In this document: one piece after another, positions 13,080 to 23,303 of the stretch
How positions within the stretch are numbered: the first letter of the stretch is position 1
Layout of the letters: every line of letters starts with the position of its first letter
From: Thunnus maccoyii
Lineage: Eukaryota; Chordata; Actinopteri; Scombriformes; Scombridae
DNA length: 64,000 bases
Direction: 5' to 3'
Assembly (NCBI RefSeq): GCF_910596095.1
Contig: NC_056547.1
Coordinates: 5,724,147 to 5,788,146 of the forward strand
Position numbers and translations under genes: made by a program
Notes under the pieces: generated by a model
Seen by the model: only the letters and a program-made list of their open reading frames with translations
Told to the model about the DNA's origin: nothing
The model's database searches: none

Positions 13080-13565
13080 TTAGGATTTTAAAGCTACAGT
13101 GAAGATACTGGTATCATATGAAACTAGATGACCTAGGGAAGTAACGCTAAATTTTGGCGAATGAAAAACTAGCATGGCCATTTTCAAAGGGGTCCCTTGA
13201 CCTCTTACCTCAAGATATCTGAATGAAAATGGGTTCTATGGGTACCCACAAGTCTCCCCTTTACAGACGTGCCCACTTTATGTTAATCCCATGCAGTTTT
13301 GGACAAAAACCATGCAGTTTTTTGAATGCGGTAAAAATGTGTTATTTTCACCTGTTCTAAAAATGGTGTACTTGAATATGTCTCCATACTGGGGTCCCTA
13401 AACCATCTTTGAATTGCATTAATTTGGTATGACTGGAAAGCTGAGACTCTTGTGGATTCAATGAGCTCAATTGTATTCATGTCTGATGATGTTAGTCCCC
13501 ATAGTAGCCATTTCATTGTAGTGAGACCATTTTTTGAGACTTGGCCTCACTCTATAAAATGACAC
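13080..13565 (+). repeat. Abundant dispersed teleost repeat, copy in unit A
   Basis: Shares about 480 bases with 62,440-62,946, including 'catggccattttcaaagggg' and the distal 'ataaaatgac' end; also present at 21,832-22,318 and, inverted and shortened, at 35,236-35,530. No coding capacity. It is an independent interspersed family, since the 62 kb copy lies outside the duplication. Confidence 0.8.
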
Positions 13566-14009
13566 CAAATCTCAGCATGAATATTTATATGGTGTTCCAC
13601 AAGGTCTTAGTGTCTGAATGTGGTATTTTTGAGGGATTTTTGACCACATTGTCAATTCTCAATTGGTCAAAAATAACAAAATAACAAATGGTATCAACCC
13701 TAAAATTGATGCAACGACTTATGAGACAAAATTGATCACGGCAATGGCCATCATATACTTTCATCATTATGTTCTAGTCCCTTATACACTCTAAACTTTC
13801 AAAATCTGAATAGGCAACTAACCAAAACACAATGTTTATTACAGATTTATTACAAGAAAAACTTGCCACACAGTGCTGAGCTGCATCTCAAATTAATATT
13901 CAGGCTCCGAGCTTTCAGATGATGTATACCACTTCCATGTGGCATATACTGTTGACCTGCTATCTCCCCCTAAACATCCCCTGTCCCCCCCAAAAATGGG
14001 TCTAGGGTA
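13566..14009. other. Spacer in unit A, nothing recognised
   Basis: Conserved in A, B (about 22,319-22,762) and D (about 34,820-35,235). A minus-strand frame of 60 codons stays open in all three, but it has no recognisable feature. A G/C-rich patch near 13,975-14,030 borders the diverged LTR-like block. Confidence 0.4.
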
Positions 14010-14415
14010 GGGAGGGGGGAGTGGAAATGAGGAGAGAGATATTTCTCAACACAATATGATCACACTTTCTTTAAGGCTCAGAGCATGACACACTCACAGA
14101 GAGTGAGTGAAAACTCCTTTATCTCTTTATCTCTTTCTCACTAACCGCTGAGAGTTGTTGTGACTACTCTATGTGTAGTTATACCCAGACACACATGGCA
14201 GGATATACTAGGTTTCTACCTCACACAGGAACCTACTGTCACTAAGTGCTTTTGTTTCATACAAGTGTTTGTATATATTCATACAATAATTTCCCTCACA
14301 CTACTTATCAGCTTTGTAAGGAGAGAGAAAAGTCAGTGTCTCACAGAAATATGTCTTACTGTTAGTCTATTTAAGAACATAAGAACTATATCACTACATG
14401 AATATGAGAAATAGC
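14010..14415 (-). mobile_element. Diverged LTR-like block, opposite orientation (unit A)
   Basis: Read on the minus strand, it shares with the LTR at 12.19-12.9 kb the sequence around 'acatagagtagtcacaacaa', 'gagataaaggagtttt' and 'aaagaaagtgtga'. It is a related but older LTR fragment and abuts the 3' end of the NK-lysin gene. Copies: 22,763-23,168 (B) and about 34,430-34,820 (D, plus strand). Confidence 0.45.
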
Positions 14416-14550
14416 TTCTTTATTGCAAAGGCAAGCACAAGACATCAGGTACACTTTTATGTGACTTTTATGATCAGAATCAAACAGCTGAAACATTCAT
14501 TGCGAGGCAGATGCATTACATTGTATGTAGTATCTACAGACAGATGTATT

Positions 14551-15919
14551 TCACTGGCAGTAGCTCACATCTTTACATATTTTCTCGGGAGTCTCGCCTT
14601 TGGCTATTCCATCAATCAGTTCGTCTTTGGGCTTTTTGATGATTTCCTTGCATGCTTGTCTCAGGATTCCAGGTTCATTGCAGGAACCATCCACCTGCTT
14701 CTTAACTTCTTCCTTCAATAAAAAACATATAAATATTTGACAAGAATCACTTTGTTGAGTGATAACTGGCAAGATAAATTCATTAAAGGGGACGTGAGTC
14801 TAATTTAGTATGGTTTTGATCATAGCAACATCCAAATATCTTCAAGTCATAAAAATTAACATTTATAAAACAAAACATACTATATCAGAGGTCAACAATT
14901 AGCTTCTCTCCACTGTACTGTATAATGTTAGATAGACAGGTTTCTTTTTGCATGTAAGAACCACTGTAATGCAATAACACTCCACTTCCACCACCACTGC
15001 ACCAAAAAATGTAAATGTGCACAGCAATATGTAATTATCATTTATTGACAACTAAAATCTCTCAAAGGAAAAATAACCAAGTAACACAGTACTTCCCAAA
15101 CTGTTTCCCCCTTAAAATTAGGCTACAGCTTTCTGAGACCCATCATCATTCATATTTTCATCTGAATGATTTTTAGGGTTAGGGTTATTGTTATTATCTT
15201 AAACATTTTCAGCTAAAACATAAAAGGGTTAGTAACCCTAACCCTAACCCTCATCAGGGCTTGACTATAACAAAATCAGTGAGACCATTTTTTAACACTT
15301 TGATTATGGCAAAATGTGGACATAAGAATCAAATGAGAGTTCATATTTTGAAAAAGTTTGCTTCAGACAGGTTTGGAAAATATTAACCTTCTGTACTACA
15401 TTTTGCATTGATTACCTTTGAATTATTACCGCCCAACTTCTTCTGTACGTCAGAGACGATCTTCTTACAGGCCAAACATTTCGGGTCAGATGATCCTTCC
15501 TGCATCCATTCATAACGATCTCCTTCCTGCATATAAAATGATTTTGGTTTACGTCACACCAGATAACATTCAGTCCATATGTTTAGCTCACATGTTGATG
15601 TGTCAGTCAAACAGAAACATGATGACACGACATAGCTAAATGAAAGAAGAGGCCTTGAGATTTTAATATGTGTGACATAGTTTCTCACCTCCTCTGCATG
15701 ATGGTCAGCACCCTCCCTCACATGCTGTTTGAACTGGGATGAAAAATCCCCCTCTACTTCAGTCTGGTCCTCCAGAGACCCCCACGACTTTACAACAGCT
15801 AAAAGAAAAATAAATTAAATCCTGCAAAGGTACTTAAATTATCAGGTACATGGTGTAAATAATATTACGTTCTTACTTGCGGAGAGCAGGAGAAGAGCGA
15901 TGCTGACGGCTGGTGTCAT
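14551..15919 (-). CDS. NK-lysin (saposin-like antimicrobial peptide), copy A, 4 exons, 141 aa
   Basis: Secreted membrane-lysing peptide of cytotoxic lymphocytes. Exons on the minus strand: 15,919-15,877, 15,798-15,689, 15,526-15,416 and 14,712-14,551, with GT-AG borders and consistent phases. The start MTPAVSIALLLLSA is a signal peptide split by intron 1, as in known NK-lysins. After an acidic pro-region, the saposin B domain has the six conserved cysteines (68, 71, 99, 109, 134, 140; CLAC … SC … AC … IC … YC). Terminal residues are SYCQ. TATAAAAA lies about 50 bases upstream of the ATG and AATAAA (14,419-14,424 on the minus strand) downstream. Net charge of the last two exons is about zero, low for this cationic family. 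The frame is intact, so probably functional. Confidence 0.88.
15174..15256. repeat. Telomere-like (TTAGGG) motifs in opposed orientation, intron 3 of NK-lysin A
   Basis: About two TTAGGG-type units at 15,175-15,188 face about three CCCTAA units at 15,234-15,252, separated by roughly 45 bases. The array is conserved in B (23,927-24,009) and D (33,565-33,650). It is too short to be a telomere. It could be an inserted telomeric repeat or a small inverted-repeat element. Confidence 0.6.
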
Positions 15920-15970
15920 GGTTGTTATTGCTGTGTCATCAGAGCTGTGTTCAGCTAATCCTTCTGTGGC

Positions 15971-15978
15971 TTTTTATA
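15971..15978 (-). promoter_or_regulatory. TATA box of NK-lysin copy A
   Basis: TATAAAAA on the minus strand, 52 bases before the ATG. Conserved in B and D. Confidence 0.6.
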
Positions 15979-16019
15979 CTGCCTCATATGGCTGCAAAAC
16001 CCCTCTGAACCACACGTAT

Positions 16020-16825
16020 CACAACCCACAAGTGTGCATGCAAACGTCAAACAGCATTTTTTTGTTTTTTCAAAATATGCAAATCAGCTTTTTAAAATGT
16101 GCAATTGCAGGCATGTTTTATTTTATACCCTAATAGACCAGATAATTAAAAAGAAGGCATATATTGTTGAATATACATTTGATATATGTTTGACCTGCAG
16201 ACTTTTGTTTTTGGAATAATGAATGGTGCATAGTGCAGAATGCAGTCAAATGCATCTGATGTGAGCATACACTTTATCTGAGCACTAATATCAAAGAATG
16301 CATGCAAGTATTGTCATAATCTCAGTTTTAAAAGGGTAGAAACATGTCTGACATATCAGACAATGTCGAGCTTAAGATGATAGCATGGTTATCAGTACAG
16401 GGAGCGTTTCAGTTGTTTTTACACATATGTTTACTGTGTCCTCTGAGTTTAAACCCTAAAAGTACATTATTCCCATTCAAAATGAAACTTTAAACATAAG
16501 TTAAAAATATAAGGATCTGCTCTTTTGACCTGGGTTGAGCTTTTACACCCAGGAGGAAAATTACTGTAGCATTGCTGACTGTTTGAAAACTAACTCCTCT
16601 GAGCTCTAAACCTAGAGCTCTTTTCAGTTGAAACATAGTTTCTCTATTTTCACCTTTAAAAGTAACAAACAAACATGATAGAATGTAGTTATTTTATTTG
16701 TAAGTTCATTTTGCTGTGACCTTTGACCTTGCAAAGTGAAACTAATTCATCATAGAATTAGCCTGAAGCTGAATAGACTTTAAATGTAGGAATTACATCA
16801 CTCCCTGTATATTGAAATTCAACAG
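16020..16825. other. Spacer between NK-lysin A and relic exon, nothing recognised
   Basis: Upstream flank of the intact NK-lysin and downstream flank of the relic. A minus-strand frame at 16,490-16,672 recurs in B (25,243-25,425) and D (32,073-32,318), but has no family resemblance. Proximal promoter elements of the NK-lysin gene presumably lie in the first few hundred bases. Confidence 0.4.
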
Positions 16826-16829
16826 CTTC

Positions 16830-17060
16830 AGAGATTCTTTATTGCAAAGGTAACGACAGGCAGTTTGCACATGATCAAAAGGAAACAGTTGCAACAATAG
16901 CAGCGGTGGATTTCAGTGCATTAACTACAAACTTCATGTGACTGTTACATGTTATCTGTAGGATCTATAGATAGGGAGGTGGGTTTTTTTCCTTTCACAG
17001 TTTAACTTTTGCAGTGATCTTCTTGCAGACAGCTTCCCCAAGTTCAGATTTTATCTTTCA
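16830..17060 (-). pseudogene. Relic NK-lysin last exon with 3' UTR (unit A)
   Basis: A minus-strand frame at 17,054-16,995 reads IKSELGEAVCKKITAKVKL then TGA, resembling the start and cysteine motif of an NK-lysin terminal exon. An in-frame TGA lies just upstream. The following sequence ends 'tttgcaataaagaa' (AATAAA at 16,838-16,843 on the minus strand), as does the 3' UTR of the intact gene. The middle of the exon is missing, so this is a decayed copy. Equivalent relics are at 25,583-25,813 and 31,747-31,975. Confidence 0.5.
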
Positions 17061-18054
17061 TGTGAAGATATATGAGTACTTCACGTACTTGTAAATAAAT
17101 ACATATAAATACACTCACCTGTGCAATCTAATGCAATCCAGTACAACAGCTCTGCCATAAATTCTACTTTTACGAAGCTTATACATTTTCAGTTTTTGTT
17201 GATATTGTCAGAAAGGTGATAATCCTACTTTATATTTATTATTGAGGTTGTAGTGGGTGCTGGTGGTGTACTGCAGTGCATTATATTGAATGGTGTTCCT
17301 AAACATGCATGAGGGGGGCAAAATACTCAACTCACAGAAAAATATATCACATACAGTATATGTCTCATATGGTGCAAGATGTTCCACATCATTTATACAA
17401 CATATTGTATAGTGGAGTTTTCCAGGGTAAAAATAACTCATATTATTCACTCTAGCTTCTGCTTTCTCTCATCGTCTTGTGAAAGAAAACTTGTCCTAAA
17501 TGAACACAAATCCCAATCAATGCAAGGATATTGTTTCTGACATCCCCCGCAGTTTTGTATATGCGGAATGTGTAAAATGTTAATGGGGATTAATATATTG
17601 TAGTTAATGGAGGAGCCTCATAAAGATAGAAGTACAAAAATTTGTGAGAAAGACCTTTTATGTAATTGAGTTGTCTTTGATGTCCTCGTCTTTTGTGGAG
17701 TCTACAGAGGCCTGAGAAGATGGTTTTCTTTTGTGTAAAAGTAATAGCCTGCACTTCACATTACATAGTATTGTAAACGTGGGCAGGAACACAAGGATCT
17801 TTTGGTATAAATCGTTTTCTGTCCGTGTGGTGGACTGGCTTTGATAATGATCAATCAAATCACTTTTTCTTCTTCCCTAAAAGAGCTTTTTATAGCAGGT
17901 TGTAATATTTTATTCTCTACAAAACATGTATACTTAACATTTCTGCCAACAAGCGTACTTGTTGCACTTTATGAAATAAGAAACTTGCAGAGACTTGAAA
18001 GTTGCATCAGACAGATAATAGAAGACATGTTTAGTCAACATTATTCTTGAACAA
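17061..18054. other. Spacer with recurrent short frames, no gene proven
   Basis: Contains a minus-strand frame at 17,658-17,858 (66 codons) with a hydrophobic stretch followed by a basic/acidic tail (HKRKPSSQASVDSTKDED). It remains open in B (26,411-26,641) and D (30,949-31,149) despite length changes that are multiples of three. It could be a last exon of an unknown membrane protein or chance. An overlapping opposite-strand frame of 69 codons is also open in all three copies. Confidence 0.25.
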
Positions 18055-18320
18055 TAATTTAGGGTGTAAGTGCAATTTTAAACCTCTTCTCAAAACATTC
18101 TTTTATCAGAAAGCTTTTATGAATCCTTGATATGTTGCTGTGTTTTATTATCCCATTCTTGACAGTTTATATTTTTGTGTAACTTAATTTTATTTCCCTG
18201 TGTTTTATGATCTGTTTGTTTTTATTTATTTTAAATTGTTTAATTCTTTCTTTTTTTCTGTTAAGTGCTTTGTAACTTTGTTAAGAAAAATGCTTTATAA
18301 ATAAAATGTATTATTACATA
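18055..18320 (+). mobile_element. L2/CR1-type LINE 3' tail (unit A)
   Basis: Encodes a trace of the retrotransposon C-terminus (FKPLLKTFFYQKAF), followed by the fish L2-like 3' end 'gtgctttgtaactttgttaa…ataaataaaatgtattatta'. Heavily 5' truncated. Copies at 26,830-27,115 (B) and 30,480-30,750 (D, minus strand). Confidence 0.65.
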
Positions 18321-18600
18321 ATTCAAAACTGACACTGCGTCAGTTTCAAGTTTTTTGAAATGCAAACATTTACTGATATCAACTGTGAACTGATACAGAC
18401 ATGGGAATAAACATTACAAGCATTGCAAAGTAATAAAAGGTAAAAGACAATAATGCAACACAAAGTTAATGCAGTGACAAAGATAAAACTGAAAGATCAT
18501 TAGAAATCCTTTATGATATACTTTTATGCGCTCTTAGTCGTTCACTAAAACAGAAAATTTTTGTTACTCATTTTTGTTTTTTTCCTATAAATTAAGCAGA
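18321..18600. other. Unassigned spacer between LINE tail and SINE (unit A)
   Basis: AT-rich with no coding feature. The D copy ends within the matching stretch (revcomp of about 27,284), so D's left breakpoint lies here. Confidence 0.4.
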
Positions 18601-18760
18601 GCACCCCGGTAGCCGAGTGGTCACTGTGCATACCACATAACTGCAACATCCCTGCTTTGATTCCTGCCAGTGACCTTTGTTGTATGTCGTACCCATGTCT
18701 CTCCAACTATTAACCATGCATAAGGCGTCGGGGATATACATTAATTTCAACTTGTGTATT
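18601..18760 (+). mobile_element. tRNA-derived SINE (unit A)
   Basis: The head carries RNA polymerase III promoter boxes: A-box 'tagccgagtggtcac' and B-box-like 'tttgattcctg', with tRNA-like spacing. The copy in B (27,394-27,560) differs by a few bases. The right end is uncertain. Confidence 0.6.
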
Positions 18761-18845
18761 TTCATTGCCTGAATAAGGGATCAGGTCTAAAAACTCCTTT
18801 GGCCTAAAGAGAACACATCAGAAAAAGATTAAAATAATTAAGTAT

Positions 18846-19217
18846 CAGTGGTGGAAAGTAAAAGTCCTGCATTCAAAATTGTACTTTTGTAGAAGTAAAG
18901 TATACTTTAGAGTACACTATAAGATAGTTATTATTGAGGTTTTCATATGTAAGTGATTCTTAGATTTTGTACATTTGGTCATGGTGGTGCTTATTTTAAC
19001 TACTTCAAATACTGTTGGGTAGTTGAATCTATAACTGCAGTTCATATGTGATAAACTTAAATCATGTGTTTTGTATGTAAAATCTTGAACAAGCAACTAT
19101 AGTTGTCAGATAAAATGTGCAATGTTTCCCCTTTAAGAAGTATTCATGTAAAATACAAGTACCTTAAAGTTGTACTTAAGCACAGTACCTGAGTAAATCA
19201 GTTACTTTCTACCACTG
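18846..19217. mobile_element. 372 bp MITE with CAGTGGTGGAAAGTAA ends (unit A)
   Basis: Left end CAGTGGTGGAAAGTAA (18,846-18,861) and right end TTACTTTCTACCACTG (19,202-19,217), complementary at 15 of 16 bases. This is the familiar teleost non-autonomous element with 'gtactt/aagtac' rich interior. An identical-length copy is at 27,645-28,016. Confidence 0.8.
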
Positions 19218-19356
19218 TGGAGTATGAAGCTGTAATTAAAGTTGCTACATTGTGAGTAATGAACATTGTAAAAGTACTTTAGACTATTTTAGGTGAGTAA
19301 TAGTCAAATATAAATACACATGTGGTTTTAGGTCAGTACACTGGCAGGCTGGTGAC

Positions 19357-19674
19357 TCACTTGCAGGCTCCGGTGTTAACACAGATCGTCCTCACATCAT
19401 CAGTGGCGACGAGTTCTTCAAGTAATACTCCGAGGTGTGACTTCACAAATTTGCGGCGCAAACTTTTCAAGAGGCCAATTGGATCATAGACGGTCAACAA
19501 CTTTGATTTCATTTTCTGTAATAAGAGAAAAAATCATATTACCGCTCCTTCAGAGATGCACCGACTACTGTGACGTCAGTCTAGTGGACGTTTTACCTCT
19601 GCAGTGGCGTTCGGACCAATGTCTTTCTTCAGCTTGTTCAGAGCCCACTTGCATGCCCAGCATACGCCTGGAAG
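19357..19674 (-). pseudogene. Second NK-lysin, last two exons only (unit A)
   Basis: Minus-strand exons 19,674-19,597 (26 codons, starting LPGVCWACKWALNKLKKD) and 19,515-19,357 (52 residues plus TGA, ending ICVNTGACK) have good splice borders and match the classical fish NK-lysin saposin domain. Two of the six cysteines are replaced: Tyr in TVYD and Arg in SLRRKF, so the inner disulfide is lost. It is more basic than the intact copies. No signal-peptide exon or pro-region exon was found upstream before the unit boundary at 20,021 or in the start of unit B. It is therefore probably a truncated gene, or a gene whose upstream exons I failed to see. Confidence 0.6.
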
Positions 19675-19679
19675 CTGCA

Positions 19680-20021
19680 CATGAAATTGACACATGATTT
19701 TAACACTTAACAAATGCATGAGCCCTTAAAGTAACACTTAATGTAATGGAAAAATGTTGAATACTGCAGAGCATTCATAGGCATTATGTAAACAACTACT
19801 AAATGGTTTGTAACACACTATAATGCAGTTGTGAGTCAGTTTGGAAAAAAAGGTGTCTTGCAAATAAATACATACTGTAGCATGTAATAAAACTTTTGGT
19901 TCTGCACTTGAATCTGATATAAAACTCTGTGGGTCTGAATAAAGTTTGGACAAACTGCATATAATTTACGTCAGGTTAGGTTATGTACCCGAGGTCAGTG
20001 AATCCTAAAGTAAAACTATGT
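19680..20021. other. Right end of unit A, nothing recognised
   Basis: Searched on the minus strand for NK-lysin exons 1-2 without success. A 71-codon minus frame (19,738-19,953) has no family features. Confidence 0.4.
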
Positions 20022-20942
20022 CTGCTGATGTTTCCTTGTCACAGTTGCCTTTGTCTATGAGTTCATCTTTTCCAGTTGCTGCACTCACTCATATCAGCTA
20101 TTGCCATTAAAGGAAATGATAGAACCACAGTGTTTCTGCCACAATGCTTCACTATCTGAATATCACAGACAATACTGCAGTTATTGTTTTATTTTCTGAT
20201 CTGTCTGTTCAAGGATTAAAGTCCCACTGAGCAGTTCATCTGTGTTGCACTCAAATACAGAAGAACGATGTTGTGCTGTTTTACACAGCAGTTTCCCCTC
20301 AGCTGAAAGGTTTTGTTTTGGTTTGAATGGGGCTAAAGACTGGAAATGATATGTTTATGACAAGCTGTTTCATTCTGCAAGATGAAACATTTCATTACAT
20401 CCCATTCGTCAATTTTTGGCTCTTTTATGTGCCCTAAAGTTCTGAAACAATGTTGAGCATGGAGAAAGTAACTTGACAAAAAAAAAGAAGTCTTAACTCA
20501 ATGCTGACTTATCAGATTTTTTCTCAAGAAATTTCAGCCATCATCTCATTCGTCAGCGAATGGTGTTTGTTCCGTTGTCATGGAGATGGGTCTGTTTTCA
20601 ACATTGCAATCTCCATTTACTGATGAAAAGATGTGGCTGAAAGCTCCAGAAGAAACACAGAATGTTTTAAAACTTAGAAGCAAAATCGTCATTACATTAT
20701 CACACTGTGTAGAACTTTACACATACCAGTTTATTGACATTGAATTGCAAAAGTGTTTCAGTGATTAATATTTTCTAAATTTTAACAAGCAAACAAGAGT
20801 AGGATTTTATTTTAGCTACCATAGCAGTAGCCTGAAGTTGAATAGATCTTAACACATAAGTCTGGCGATTTCCTATATTTTTGTTATTGTCAATAAATCA
20901 ATAATAAAAGACCAAAACCAACAATTAACTGATCCTCCGATC

Positions 20943-21657
20943 TGTGAATGTTTTTAGTGTTCAATCTTTCTAGTGTTCAGCACTGATCTGAACCTGTATC
21001 AGATTATAAGTTTTGTGGTAATTTATATATTTCTGTATACTAAGAAAATACATAGGAATCACGTGTAAATCATGTGATATGTTGTCTGTTTTTGATGAGA
21101 ATATAAATCTGTTGTCACAATAGAACAATATTATAAAACTGAAGTTAATTTGTTGGTAAAATGACACATCCTGAACCACTCCACAGCTAAAATGAGAAAC
21201 TTCTTTGTGTAGAAACAATATGTATATGCTAAATGTCTTTAAAGAAGCATCCTTTTCACCACTCAGGGGTTTTTGTTTTTTGGAAGCAAATTGTTTAATT
21301 GGCATATAAAATTGCCCCCCACCCCTCCGATTTCATCAGGTGGGGGACAATGATATAGTTTGACATGGTTTGTTGTAAGATTCCATGTTGGTTTTCTTCC
21401 TGTCCTCCCCAATTTTTTGAGTCATCAGCCGCCACTGAACTACACATAGAGTAGTCACAACAACTCTTAGAGGTTGGTAAGAAAGAGATAAAGGAGTTTT
21501 CGCCCAACTCTTTAGGACTCACACCTCTACAGCAGCTTGTATGTCGGTATCAAGTGTGTAAGTGTACCATGCTCTGAGCATTAAAGAAAGTGTGACAAAA
21601 CTGTATTGAGAATTGTCTCTTTCCTCGTTGAAGTCAAGTGCATCAGGTAAATTGCCA
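20943..21657 (+). mobile_element. Retroviral-type LTR (unit B)
   Basis: Counterpart of the LTR at 12,190-12,905, one base shorter in a poly-C run near 21,317. No coding genes follow. Confidence 0.55.
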
Positions 21658-21665
21658 CGACCATT

Positions 21666-21683
21666 TGGGGGCTCATCCAGGAT
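21666..21683 (+). other. Primer-binding-site-like sequence (unit B)
   Basis: Same tRNA-Pro-like 18-mer as at 12,914-12,931. Confidence 0.5.
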
Positions 21684-21831
21684 GCCAATCTCATTCCCTC
21701 CTTCACTTAATCTCCAAACAGGTCAAATGTGTGTGGCTGCTGAAGGGACTACAAGTCGCCTAAGACCCATGAAGTCTCCCTCCCCTGAGAAAGGTTCGTA
21801 AACGACTCTTGGCATGAGAAGAGACTGCCTG

Positions 21832-22318
21832 TGAGGATTTTAAAGCTACAGTGAAGATACTGGTATCATATGAAACTAGATGACCTAGGGAAGTAACGCT
21901 AAATTTTGGCGAGTGAAAAACTAGCATGGCCATTTTCAAAGGGGTCCCTTGACCTCTTACCTCAAGATATCTGCATGAAAATGGGTTCTATGGGTACCCA
22001 CAAGTCTCCCCTTTACAGACGTGCCCACTTTATGTTAATCCCATGCAGTTTTGGACAAAAACCATGCAGTTTTTTGAATGCGGTATAAATGTGTTATTTT
22101 CAGCTATTCTAAAAATGGTGTATTTGAATATTTCTGCATACTGGAGTCCCTAAACCATCTTGGAATTGCATTAATTTGGTATGACTGGAAAGCTGAGACT
22201 CTTGTGGATTCAATGAGCCCAATTGTATTCATGTCTGATGATGTTAGTCCCCATAGTAGCCATTTTATTGTAGTGAGACCATTTTTTGAGACTTGGCCTC
22301 ACTCTATAAAATGACACC
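21832..22318 (+). repeat. Abundant dispersed teleost repeat, copy in unit B
   Basis: Counterpart of 13,080-13,565 and related to 62,440-62,946. Confidence 0.8.
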
Positions 22319-22762
22319 AAATCTCAGCATGAATATTTATATGGTGTTCCACAAGGTCTTAGTGTCTGAATGTGGTATTTTTGAGGGATTTTTGACCACA
22401 TTGTCGATTCTCAATTGGTCAAAAATAACAAAATAACAAATGGTATCAACCCTAAAATTGATGCAACAACTTATGAGACAAAATTGATCATGGGAATGGC
22501 CATCATATACTTTCATCATTATGTTCTAGTCCCTTATACCCTCTAAACTTTCAAAATCTGAATAGGCAACTAACCAAAACACAATGTTTATTACAGATTT
22601 ATTACAAGAAAAACTTGCCACACAGTGCTGAGCTGCATCTCAAATTAATATTCAGGCTCCGAGCTTTAAGATGATGTATACCACTTCTATGTGGCATATA
22701 CTGTTGACCTGCTATCTCCCCCTAAACATCCCCTGTGCCCCCCCAAAAATGGGTCTAGGGTA

Positions 22763-23168
22763 GGGAGGGGGGAGTGGAAATGAGGAGAGAGATATTTCTC
22801 AACACAATATGATCACACTTTCTTTAAGGCTCAGAGCATGACACACTCACAGAGAGTGAGTGAAAACTCCTTTATCTCTTTATCTCTTTCTCACTAACCG
22901 CTGAGAGTTGTTGTGACTACTCTATGTGTAGTTATACCCAGACACACATGGCAGGATATACTAGGTTTCTACCTCACACAGGAACCTACTGTCACTAAGT
23001 GCTTTTGTTTCATACAAGTGTTTGTATATATTCATACAATAATTTCCCTCACACTACTTATCAGCTTTGTAAGGAGAGAGAAAAGTCAGTGTCTCACAGA
23101 AATATGTCTTACTGTTAGTCTATTTAAGAACATAAGAACTATATCACTACATGAATATGAGAAATAGC
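22763..23168 (-). mobile_element. Diverged LTR-like block (unit B)
   Basis: Counterpart of 14,010-14,415, nearly identical to it. Confidence 0.45.
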
Positions 23169-23303
23169 TTCTTTATTGCAAAGGCAAGCACAAGACATCA
23201 GGTACACTTTTATGTGACTTTTATGATCAGAATCAAACAGCTGAAACATTCATTGCGAGGCAGATGCATTACATTGTATGTAGTATCTACAGACAGATGT
23301 ATT

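Larger units (their letters stand above)
11269..20021. repeat. Segmental duplication unit A (8,753 bp, tandem)
   Basis: Near-identical, in the same orientation, to unit B at 20,022-28,820. Both start at 'ctgctgatgtttcc' (11,269 and 20,022). It contains, left to right: an LTR with primer-binding site, the dispersed repeat of 13.1-13.6 kb, a second diverged LTR-like block, an intact NK-lysin gene (minus strand), a relic NK-lysin last exon, a LINE tail, a tRNA-derived SINE, a 372 bp MITE and two exons of a second NK-lysin (minus). Differences from B are scattered single bases and short indels, which argues against a simple assembly echo. Confidence 0.93.

Noticed and set aside
18601-18680. A functional tRNA gene
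   Set aside because: A- and B-box-like motifs are present, but the sequence cannot fold into a complete cloverleaf with a paired acceptor stem as read by eye, and it continues into a SINE body; two copies differ in the boxes.
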